Assembly (NCBI GenBank): GCA_963825635.1
Contig: CAWGTU010000002.1
Span: forward strand, 216,139-280,138
From: JAOUEA01 sp963825635
Lineage (GTDB): Bacteria > Actinomycetota > UBA4738 > HRBIN12
DNA: 64,000 nt
Reading direction: 5' to 3'
Every line of letters starts with the position of its first letter. Within the stretch, counting starts at the first letter, position 1. Position numbers and translations under genes: made by a program. Below the pieces are notes generated by a model. The model worked only from the letters and a program-made list of their open reading frames with translations, ran no database searches and was not told where the DNA came from. This document shows, piece by piece, positions 55,160 through 62,055 of the stretch.

Positions 55160-56782
55160 ATGTCACGAGTGATCCTGATCGCGTGGGATGGCGCCGACTG
55201 GCGCATCCTCGACCCCCTGCTGGAGCAGGGCGCACTGCCCAACCTGCAGGCGCTGATCGACCGGGGGCAGCGCGATGTGCTGCGCTCCACGGTGCCCACG
55301 CACAGCTGGTCGGCCTGGCCGAGCTTCCTCACGGGGGTCGACCCGGTGGACCACGGCGTGTACGACATCCTCGAGACGGTGCCGGGCACGCACAAGCAGT
55401 ACCCGGTGACCTACAAGTCGATCAAGGCGCGCACGTTCCTCGACGACCTGACCGCGGCGAAGAAGCAGCAGCTGCTGCTCGACGTGCCGCTCACGTTCCC
55501 GCCGCCGGCGATCCAGGGCACGCTCGCGGCCGGCGGCGTGCTGCCGAAGAACCGCCAGTTCACGATGCCGGCGGACCTGCCCGAGCAGCTGCAGAAGGCC
55601 GGGCTCGAGTGGCCGATCAACGGCATGAGCTGGACGACGTACCACAACAAGCCCGACGCTTACCTCGACGAGGCGTTCGAGGTCACGGGCAAGCGCATCA
55701 AGGCGTCGGAGTGGCTGATGGACAACACCGACTGGGACCTGATGGCGAGCGTCTGGGTGAGCATCGACCGCACGCAGCACTGCCTGAGCAACTACATCGC
55801 GCCCGACCATCCCGACTACGTGAAGAACAAGGACACGCGCATCGGCAAGAAGGTGGCCGACATCTTCCGCCAGACCGACGACGCGATCGGCTCGTTCGTG
55901 AGCCGGGCGCGCGAGGACGACATCATCCTGTTCATCAGCGACCACGGCTTCCAGTCGTGCACGCGGGCGGTGAACATGGACCGCATGCTGCACGAGTTCG
56001 GCTACCTCGACTTCAGCGCGTCGAACGCGGTGTTCGGCCCGATGCAGTGGGGGCCCGTGCGCAAGGTCGCACGCAAGGTCTACGACACGCTGGGCCTGCA
56101 CGGCAAGGTCGCCCTGCCGCAGTCGGTGAACTGGTCGAAGACGCGGGCGTACACGACGATCCGCTCGACCGGCGAGGGCGTCTCGATCAACCTGGCCGGA
56201 CGCGACGTCGACGGCATCGTCGAGCCCGGCGACTACGACAAGGTCCGCGACGAGCTGATGGACCGGCTCGGGTCGTACGTCGACCCGAAGACCGGGAAGA
56301 CGCCGGTGAAGTCGATCGCGAAGCGCGAGGACGTCTTCCCGAGCGGGAAGTTCGCCGAGCAGGCGCCCGACATCATGATGGTGCCGAACGAGGGCTACTC
56401 GCTCACGCACGCCAAGAGCGCGATCGAGGACGCCGACTGGGTGAGCGGCGACCACCGCATGGAAGGCGTGATCGTGGCGGTCGGCCCGAACGTGCAGCCG
56501 TTCTCGCAGACGCCCGCGCTGATCGACATGGCGCCGACGCTCGTGGCGGCGCTCGATGCGCCGACGGCGGTGAAGCCGACCGGGCGCGTGCTGACCGAGA
56601 TCGTCGGGGGCGAGGGTGCGCTGGTCGAGCGCGAGGTCGCATCCGACGACGCCGGGTCCACGGCGAACGGACCGCAGATCCCCGGCATGACGATCCCCGG
56701 CATGGGTGGCGAGAGCGCGGTCAACGAGACCGAGGCCGACGAGATGGAAGAGCACCTGCGGGGCCTCGGCTACATCGAGTAG
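55160..56782 (+). CDS. alkaline-phosphatase-superfamily phosphodiesterase/pyrophosphatase
   Basis: 540 residues. LIAWDGADWRILDPLLEQGALPNLQALI gives the first metal Asp; RSTVPTHSWSAWPSFLTGVDPVDHGVYD holds the nucleophile region (Thr47 or Ser49); IILFISDHGFQSC supplies an Asp-His pair; DWVSGDHRMEGVIVAVGPNV another metal His. This is the phosphodiesterase/nucleotide-pyrophosphatase branch (type I), common in actinobacteria and archaea as AP-superfamily proteins of unknown substrate. No signal peptide. Followed 30 bp later by a nested inverted repeat that may stop transcription. Confidence 0.8.
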   Translation: MSRVILIAWDGADWRILDPLLEQGALPNLQALIDRGQRDVLRSTVPTHSWSAWPSFLTGVDPVDHGVYDILETVPGTHKQYPVTYKSIKARTFLDDLTAAKKQQLLLDVPLTFPPPAIQGTLAAGGVLPKNRQFTMPADLPEQLQKAGLEWPINGMSWTTYHNKPDAYLDEAFEVTGKRIKASEWLMDNTDWDLMASVWVSIDRTQHCLSNYIAPDHPDYVKNKDTRIGKKVADIFRQTDDAIGSFVSRAREDDIILFISDHGFQSCTRAVNMDRMLHEFGYLDFSASNAVFGPMQWGPVRKVARKVYDTLGLHGKVALPQSVNWSKTRAYTTIRSTGEGVSINLAGRDVDGIVEPGDYDKVRDELMDRLGSYVDPKTGKTPVKSIAKREDVFPSGKFAEQAPDIMMVPNEGYSLTHAKSAIEDADWVSGDHRMEGVIVAVGPNVQPFSQTPALIDMAPTLVAALDAPTAVKPTGRVLTEIVGGEGALVEREVASDDAGSTANGPQIPGMTIPGMGGESAVNETEADEMEEHLRGLGYIE

Positions 56783-56812
56783 GGGAGGGCGCGGCGGTGC
56801 GGCCGCCGACGT

Positions 56813-56880
56813 GACACCTATATCGGTGTCTTTCTGCGGTTGGGGACCCCCGACTCCCTCCTGACACCGATATAGGTGTC
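56813..56880. repeat. nested 18-bp inverted repeat (two GACACC...GGTGTC palindromes)
   Basis: Left arm GACACCTATATCGGTGTC (56813-56830) and right arm GACACCGATATAGGTGTC (56863-56880) are exact reverse complements with a 32-nt loop. Each arm is itself a near-palindrome GACACC-n6-GGTGTC. The element can fold as one long or two short hairpins. A terminator, a REP-like element or a binding site are possible. Confidence 0.7.
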
Positions 56881-56934
56881 GCGCGAAGCTCGTCGGCGTG
56901 ACGAGCATCACGGAAGCGGCTCGTGGGCCGGAGC

Positions 56935-56940
56935 TACGCT
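56935..56940 (+). promoter_or_regulatory. TANNNT -10 box of a leaderless promoter
   Basis: TACGCT ends 8 nt before ATG 56949, supporting the small membrane protein gene as real. Confidence 0.5.
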
Positions 56941-56948
56941 CGCGATCG

Positions 56949-57080
56949 ATGGAAGCCGGGATGTGGTCGGCGATCGCGCTGGTGGCCCTGATCTCGACGG
57001 GCACGCTCTTCCTGACGGTGCAGCGCATCGACGCGCTCTCGGCTCGACTCGACGCGTACATCGGTCGGCACGCGAGCTGA
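56949..57080 (+). CDS. small single-pass membrane protein
   Basis: 43 residues. MWSAIALVALISTGTLFLTVQR is a membrane helix, followed by IDALSARLDAYIGR, a short amphipathic coiled coil of the kind seen in many tiny actinobacterial proteins with repeated RIDAL units. The start at 56949 follows a -10 box. Function unknown; might be an assembly or regulatory peptide. Confidence 0.55.
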   Translation: MEAGMWSAIALVALISTGTLFLTVQRIDALSARLDAYIGRHAS

Positions 57081-57136
57081 CTCAGCCGTCGACCTCCACG
57101 GGGCCGAGCGCCCCCGACGGCCATGCCGCTCGGAGC

Positions 57137-58054
57137 CTACGACGCGGCCCCGATGCGGCGCTCACGGCCCGCCGACGCCTCGACGAGCCCGTCGACGAAC
57201 CGTGGCACGGCGGTGCCGTCTGGGTCGTGGTCGGGGTTGAGCTCGCCGATCATCAGCGAGGCGACGGCCGGATGAGCGAGCAGCGTGCCGAGCGCGGCCA
57301 TCGTCGCGTCGAACGAGAGCCCCTCGTTCCGACCGACGTTCTCCTGCAACGGCAGGTCGACGAAGTCGATCACGTCGACGTCGAGGTGCACGGCCAGGTG
57401 GTCGACTCGGCTCGCGAACGCGCTGAGAGCGCGCGACGCGGACCCGGCGGGGTCTGCGGCCACGTCGTCCACGGGTGTGCGGTCGACGCCCAGCGTGGCG
57501 ATCCGCTCGCGTTCGTGGTCCTGGCCGTCGCCGTGGGCGAAGAGCCACAGCTCGTCGGGCCGCAGCAGCGGCGTGCGCTCGAACGACTTCGACAACGCGG
57601 GCTCGGCGAGGTCGTCGCCGAGCGCGTGAGCCATGCCCATCGAGTCGAGGGCTCCCCATCGCACCGTCGACGGCGTGTTCATGTCGGCGTGCAGGTCGAA
57701 GTAGACGAGGCCGACCCGGCCGCCGAGGCGCGCCTGGAGTCCGGCGAGCGTGCCCAGCTCGATCGTGCAGTCCCCGCCGAGTACGAGCGTCAGGTCGCCG
57801 TCGACGCCGGCGACCCTCGTCGCCGTCTGGAGCGCGACGTCGCGCACCGCCTCGACGTGCTGGGCGAACGGATGCTCTCGGTCGGGGTACCAGCGCCGCA
57901 CCTCGCCGTCGCCGTGGTCCCGCACGATGGCGCCGCTCGCACGCAGCCGCTCGTGCAATCCCGCCGCACGCAAGGCGGCCGGCGCGCGTTCCTGTCCGGG
58001 TGCGAACGCTCCCATGCTGCTCGCTACCCCGATCACGTCGATCGTCCGCATCAC
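57137..58054 (-). CDS. arginase/agmatinase/formiminoglutamase-family protein
   Basis: 305 residues; two consecutive ATG codons at 58054 and 58051. Metal motifs: LVLGGDCTIELG, where the usual His of GGDH is Cys96; YFDLHADMNT (Asp120, His122, Asp124); VHLDVDVIDF for the second Asp pair. The C-terminal MIGELNPDHDPDG matches the E-x-NP-x-x-D of ureohydrolases. A binuclear manganese site is therefore likely but altered at one ligand. Substrate could be a guanidino compound; the altered residue advises caution. Divergent from the CGNR regulator, which may control it. Confidence 0.8.
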   Translation of the reverse strand: MMRTIDVIGVASSMGAFAPGQERAPAALRAAGLHERLRASGAIVRDHGDGEVRRWYPDREHPFAQHVEAVRDVALQTATRVAGVDGDLTLVLGGDCTIELGTLAGLQARLGGRVGLVYFDLHADMNTPSTVRWGALDSMGMAHALGDDLAEPALSKSFERTPLLRPDELWLFAHGDGQDHERERIATLGVDRTPVDDVAADPAGSASRALSAFASRVDHLAVHLDVDVIDFVDLPLQENVGRNEGLSFDATMAALGTLLAHPAVASLMIGELNPDHDPDGTAVPRFVDGLVEASAGRERRIGAAS

Positions 58055-58084
58055 GCTCTCCTCTCCCCTCTCTCCTCTCGCGTC

Positions 58085-58167
58085 GTTACCGGTAACAGGA
58101 TGACGCCGGAAGCGTTACCTGTCAAGACAGAACACCGGTTGCCAGAGCGTGACGCGGCCGTCATACT
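58085..58167. promoter_or_regulatory. divergent promoters with GTTACC palindrome
   Basis: Minus strand: TTGACA (58125-58120), 17-bp spacer, CATCCT (58102-58097), with the 12-bp palindrome GTTACCGGTAAC (58085-58096) over the start point; another GTTACC at 58114-58119. Plus strand: TTGCCA (58139-58144), 17-bp spacer, CATACT (58162-58167), 7 nt before the CGNR ATG. Confidence 0.6.
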
Positions 58168-58174
58168 CGGAGTG

Positions 58175-58726
58175 ATGTCGACCGAGGTCCGCACCCCGAG
58201 CGAGGCACCCGGCGACCTCGACCTCGTGCGGCGGTTCGTGAACACGCTCGACATCGAGGGAGGCGCCGACGATCTGCGCACACCAGCCGACGCGCGAGCC
58301 TGGCTGGGCCGGGAAGGGTGGCGGGCGAAGGTCGGGAAGCACGAGCTCGGCGAGCTTCTGCACGTGCGCGAAGCGCTCCGCGATCTCGTGGCCCTGCGCG
58401 GCAACGACGCCGATCTCGACGCGATCGCCGTGGTCGACGCGATCGCCCGACGCTACCCGCTCGTGGTGCGCCTCTCGTCGCCGGGGGTGCTCTCGCCGAC
58501 GTCACGGGCTGGCGTCGACGCCTTCATCGAGAGCATCCTCGCGTTCGTCGCCGCCGCCGAGATCGACGGTTCCTGGGATCGCATGAAGGCGTGCGCCAAC
58601 CACGGCTGCCGATGGCTGTTCTACGACCACTCGAGGAACCGCTCCCGCACCTGGTGCACGATGGACCTGTGCGGGAGCCAGGCGAAGATGCGCGCGTATC
58701 GGAGCCGCCGCCGTTCCCAGGGATGA
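58175..58726 (+). CDS. ABATE - CGNR zinc-finger regulator
   Basis: 183 residues. LDLVRRFVNTLDIEGGADDLRTPADARAWLGREG and KHELGELLHVREALRDLVALRGND form the ABATE stress-ligand domain; C-terminal CANHGCRWLFYDHSRNRSRTWCTMDLCGSQAKMRAYRSRR is the CGNR zinc finger with four cysteines (the CGNR element itself reads CGSQ). Typical one-component regulator of actinobacteria. Leaderless-type promoter. Shares a 120-bp promoter region with the arginase-family gene. Confidence 0.85.
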   Translation: MSTEVRTPSEAPGDLDLVRRFVNTLDIEGGADDLRTPADARAWLGREGWRAKVGKHELGELLHVREALRDLVALRGNDADLDAIAVVDAIARRYPLVVRLSSPGVLSPTSRAGVDAFIESILAFVAAAEIDGSWDRMKACANHGCRWLFYDHSRNRSRTWCTMDLCGSQAKMRAYRSRRRSQG

Positions 58727-58733
58727 TGACCGC

Positions 58734-59679
58734 GTGAGCGTGCCGTCGCACGAGTCGATCCGCAGCGCGCCCAAGGTGCTGCTGCACGACCACCTCGACG
58801 GCGGCCTGCATCCGACCACGATGGTCGAGCTGGCCGCCGAGACGGGCTACGACGACTTGCCGACCTCCGACGTCGACGAGCTCACCGCGTGGATGCGCCG
58901 GGGGGCCGATCGCCGCGACCTCGTGCTCTACCTCGAGACGTTCCGCACACCGTGGGGGTGATGAAGACACCCGACGCGATCGCCCGGGTCCGAGCAGGGC
59001 TCGCGGGGTCGACCGATCACCGTGCGCACCCTGCTCACGGCGATGCGCACGGCCGCGCGCAGCCTCGAGATCGCCGAGCTCGCCGTGCGCTGGCGCGACC
59101 GGGGCGTCGTGGGCTTCGACATCGCCGGGGTCGAGGCCGGGTTCCCACCGACCCGCCACCTCGATGCGTTCGAGCACGTGCGCCGGCAGAACTTCCACCT
59201 CACGATCCACGCCGGCGAAGCGTTCGGCCTGCCGTCGATCTGGGAGGCCCTGCAGATCTGCGGCGCGGAGCGGCTCGGCCACGGTGTGCGCATCGTCGAC
59301 GACATCGCCACGAGTGGCGACTCGCCCAGGCTCGGGCGTCTGGCGGCGCTCGTGCGGGACAAGCGGGTGCCGCTCGAGCTCTGCCCCACCAGCAACGTGC
59401 ACACGGGTGCGGCCGCATCGATCGCGGAACACCCGATCGCGGTGCTCACCGACCTGCGGTTCCGGGTCACCGTGAACACCGACAACCGGCTGATGTCGGG
59501 CATCTCGATGTCGTCGGAGCTGCACGGGCTCGTCGACACGCTCGGCTGGGGATGGGACGAGCTGCGCTGGGTCACGATCAACGCGATGAAGTCGGCCTTC
59601 CTGCCGTTCGGGCGAACGACTGCAGCTCATCGACGCCGTGATCAAGCCCGGTTACGCGGCCCTTCAGCCGTCCTGGTGA
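58734..59679 (+). pseudogene. adenosine deaminase, broken by frameshifts and an internal deletion
   Basis: KVLLHDHLDGGLHPTTMVELAAETGY carries the H-x-H zinc motif of adenosine deaminases; HLTIHAGEAFGLPSIWEALQICGAERLGHGV and LCPTSNVHTGA, TVNTDNRLMSG the remaining active-site parts. Breaks: a missing base near 58944 (TFR/HTVGVM), an internal deletion of about 55-60 codons around 58990-59020 with frame change, and an extra G in GGG near 59609 before the terminal LQLIDAVIKPGYAALQPSW. Start GTG 8 bp after the CGNR stop. Not functional as written. Confidence 0.85.
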
Positions 59680-59790
59680 GGCTGCGCCGGCTCCGCGCCC
59701 GGCGCGTGCGCGAGCCAGATCGCGGGGATCGGCGCGTTCTGCCTTCGCCTCCAGCGCCTCGCCGAGGGTGAGCGGGAGCACGACATCCAT
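59578..59790 (-). pseudogene. 5' remnant resembling an FAD-binding subunit of a molybdenum hydroxylase
   Basis: From ATG 59790 it reads MDVVLPLTLGEALEAKAERAD, like the N-terminus of xanthine dehydrogenase/CoxM FAD subunits (D-VLP-tLdEALelka), then loses resemblance before the glycine-rich FAD loop; the frame overlaps the deaminase remnant. TAGGCT (minus strand, 59803-59798) 7 nt before ATG is an intact leaderless promoter. Weak evidence: only about 20 residues match. Confidence 0.4.
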
Positions 59791-59831
59791 CGGTTGCAGC
59801 CTACCCCTCGGCCACCCTGCAACGGATGTTG

Positions 59832-59837
59832 TAGGGT
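59832..59837 (+). promoter_or_regulatory. TANNNT -10 box of a leaderless promoter
   Basis: TAGGGT ends 7 nt before ATG 59845, setting the start of the regulator gene. Confidence 0.55.
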
Positions 59838-59844
59838 TCTGCGC

Positions 59845-60390
59845 ATGGAGGATCGCAGGGAAGCCCACGTCCCGGGCCTGGCAGGGCACCGGGCGCTCGC
59901 ACACCCGCTGCGGCTGCGCATCTTGCGGCTGCTGCGCGCCGAGCCCAGGTCGGCGTCGGCGCTCGCGCGGGAGCTCGACGTGCTGCCGGGGTCGGCGCGC
60001 TTCCATCTCGGCGTGCTGGAGCGAGCCGGCATCGTGGAGCGGTCGGGGGAGCGCATCGTGAACGGCGGCCGGGAGGTGCTGTACACGGCGCCTGAGGTCT
60101 TGAGGCTCGACGACGACGTGGAGCCGGCGGTTCGCTGGGCCACCGACCGCGCGTACCTGCAGGAGCTCACCCGGCTCGTCGAGCTGGCCGCCACCGACCC
60201 CGGGGGCATCGCCGGGTTCTCGCTGCACGTCTGGCGCGTGCGTCCGAGCGACGAGGCGAAGGCCGAGCGCATCATGATCGAGGCCTCCCGGCGCCTCGCC
60301 GCCCTCGACCGTCCCGACGACCCCACGGCGCAGCCGCACGTGGCCGCCACGCAGCTGCTGCGGCTTCCCGAGGGGACGAGCGCGCCGTGA
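59845..60390 (+). CDS. ArsR-like winged-helix regulator
   Basis: 181 residues. GHRALAHPLRLRILRLLRAEPRSASALARELDVLPGSARFHLGVLERAGIVERSGERIVNGGREVLYTAPE is a winged helix of the ArsR/HTH_20 type, followed by an alpha-helical effector region with VEPAVRWATDRAYLQELTRLVELAA. Its stop overlaps the GTG of the MFS gene as GTGA, so the pair is translationally coupled, and the regulator likely controls the transporter. Typical of regulators linked to MFS efflux in actinobacteria. Confidence 0.85.
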   Translation: MEDRREAHVPGLAGHRALAHPLRLRILRLLRAEPRSASALARELDVLPGSARFHLGVLERAGIVERSGERIVNGGREVLYTAPEVLRLDDDVEPAVRWATDRAYLQELTRLVELAATDPGGIAGFSLHVWRVRPSDEAKAERIMIEASRRLAALDRPDDPTAQPHVAATQLLRLPEGTSAP

Positions 60391-61595
60391 GCGAGCGGCG
60401 CACGAGCCTGCTGCGGCGTCACGCCGGCTTCCGCTGGCTCTGGATCTCGCGCGCGATCTCCTACGTCGGCGACGGCATCGCGCTGGTGGCGCTCGTGCTG
60501 CACGTGCAGGGCACGAGCGGCAGCGGCACGGCGGTCGCGGGACTGTTGCTCGCCGCGGCCCTGCCGAGTCTGCTCGGTCCCGTCGCCGGCTCGATCGCGG
60601 ACCGCGTCGACCGTCGTCGCATGATGCTCGTGTGCGAGCTGGGTCAGGCGGTCGTCTACGGGACGATCGCCGTGTTCCTGCCCGGCTACGCGGTGCTGCT
60701 CGCGCTCGTGGCCGTCGCGAACGGGCTCGCGCGATCGTTCGCCCCGGCGGCGAGCAGCTCGATCCCCTCGCTCGTACCCGGGGAGGAGCTCGTCGGCGCG
60801 AACGCCTGGCTCGGCACGGCGCTGAACCTGCAGGTCGCGTTCGGTGGCCTGCTCGGCGGCCTGTTGGTCGCCGGCGTCGGCGTGCGGTGGGCCCTCGCGA
60901 TCGATGCGGTGAGCTTCCTCATCTCGGCGCTCGCGCTCTCGAAGGTGCCGGCCCTGTTGCCCGAGGGGAAGGTCGAGGTCGTCTCGTTCGCGCGGACGAT
61001 CCGTGACGGGCTCGGCTTCGTCGCGACGCACGCCGTCGCCAGGGCGGTCGTGATCACCCTGTTCCTCGGGGTGGCGTTCGCCGGGGTCGACAACGTGGCG
61101 CTCGTGTTCCTCACTCGCGACGAGCTCGGCGGCGACGAGGCGGCGTTCGGGGTCGTGTCCTCGGCGTTCGGGTTCGGCATGCTCGCCGCCTCGCTCGTGC
61201 TCACCAGGTGGGAACGGCTCGTCTCAGCCCGCGCGGCCTTCCTGGGCGGGTGGTTCCTGACGGCGGCGGGCACGCTCGCGACGGGGCTCGCTCCCGCGAT
61301 CGCGGCGGTGGCCGGCGCGCAGTGGCTGGGTGGCGTCGGCAACGGCGCAGGCAACGTCGGCGGCGACACGCTGATCCAGCGGACGGTGCCCGCGGCGATG
61401 CGCGGGCGGGTCTTCGGCCTCACCTCGACCGCCGCCTTCCTCGGCAGCGGGCTCGCGTACGCCGCCGGGGGCGTGCTCGTCGACCTGGTGAGCCCCCGCG
61501 CGGTGTTCGTCGCGGCGTCGGTCGGCGTCTTCGCGGCCTCGGTGGCCGGGGTGGTGCTCCTACCCGCGGACTCGAGCGACGTCGGGGAACGATGA
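60387..61595 (+). CDS. MFS transporter (drug-efflux type)
   Basis: 402 residues, twelve membrane helices. FRWLWISRAISYVGDGIALVALVLHVQ is helix 1, GSIADRVDRRRMMLVCELGQAVVYG the MFS motif A between helices 2 and 3, and ALNLQVAFGGLLGGLLVAGVGVRWALAIDAVSFLISALALSKVP the middle; a second motif-like RGRVFGLTSTAAFLGSGLAYAAGG follows in the second half. The MFS_3/enterobactin-exporter-like group exports drugs or siderophores. Coupled to the upstream regulator. Confidence 0.9.
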   Translation: MSERRTSLLRRHAGFRWLWISRAISYVGDGIALVALVLHVQGTSGSGTAVAGLLLAAALPSLLGPVAGSIADRVDRRRMMLVCELGQAVVYGTIAVFLPGYAVLLALVAVANGLARSFAPAASSSIPSLVPGEELVGANAWLGTALNLQVAFGGLLGGLLVAGVGVRWALAIDAVSFLISALALSKVPALLPEGKVEVVSFARTIRDGLGFVATHAVARAVVITLFLGVAFAGVDNVALVFLTRDELGGDEAAFGVVSSAFGFGMLAASLVLTRWERLVSARAAFLGGWFLTAAGTLATGLAPAIAAVAGAQWLGGVGNGAGNVGGDTLIQRTVPAAMRGRVFGLTSTAAFLGSGLAYAAGGVLVDLVSPRAVFVAASVGVFAASVAGVVLLPADSSDVGER

Positions 61596-61599
61596 ACGC

Positions 61600-61626
61600 C
61601 GGGAGGGGGCGCTGGGCCCCCTCCCG
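61600..61626. terminator. bidirectional hairpin between convergent genes
   Basis: CGGGAGGGGGC (61600-61610) pairs perfectly with GCCCCCTCCCG (61616-61626) around a 5-nt loop: 11-bp GC stem 5 bp after the MFS stop and 14 bp before the end of the convergent YCII gene. Confidence 0.7.
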
Positions 61627-61639
61627 TCGATCCTCCCGT

Positions 61640-61963
61640 TCACATCACCGGGAAGGTCTCGTACACCTCGATCTCGCCGCCGCCGTGCAGCACCGGGCAT
61701 CCCTTCGCGAGCGTGGTCGCCTCGTCGAGCGAGTCCGCCTGCAGGATCGAGTAGCCCGTGGCCAGGCTCGACGCGGACAGGTCACCGATCGACCCGTCGC
61801 TGCGCAGATGCTTCGCGTGCTCGGTGAACGGGTTCCCGCCGTCCTTGACGGCGCTGCCGATCGACCCGAACCACGAGGTCCACGCGTCCATGGCCTGCTT
61901 GCGGCCCTCCTCGGTGTCGGGCATGTCGCCCCCGCCGCGGTACAGCAGCACGAAGTCCGCCAT
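61640..61963 (-). CDS. YCII-related protein
   Basis: 107 residues, GAGGAGGGG before ATG 61963. MADFVLLYRGGGDMPDTEEGRKQAMDAWTSWFGSIGSAVKDGGNPFTEHAKHL is a YCII-like opening; SATGYSILQADSLDEATTLAKGCPVLHGGGEIEVYETFPV the conserved end (S-LAT-GYSILQADS-DEA). Ferredoxin-like fold with a conserved His (LHGGG-x-x-E). Related to the gene at 54626. Function unknown; frequent single-gene transcription units in soil actinobacteria. Confidence 0.85.
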   Translation of the reverse strand: MADFVLLYRGGGDMPDTEEGRKQAMDAWTSWFGSIGSAVKDGGNPFTEHAKHLRSDGSIGDLSASSLATGYSILQADSLDEATTLAKGCPVLHGGGEIEVYETFPVM

Positions 61964-62055
61964 CGTTCCCCTCCTCGTCGCCGTGCGCGGCGCTCCGTCG
62001 TCCGCGCCCTACCCCCACGACGAACGAGTGGGACGCATATCGACAGCACCGCGTC

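Noticed and set aside
55163..57124. A 653-codon open frame antisense to the phosphodiesterase gene
   Set aside because: Arg/Ala/Val/His-rich, no domain, exactly opposite a well-supported gene; high GC creates long stop-free antisense frames.
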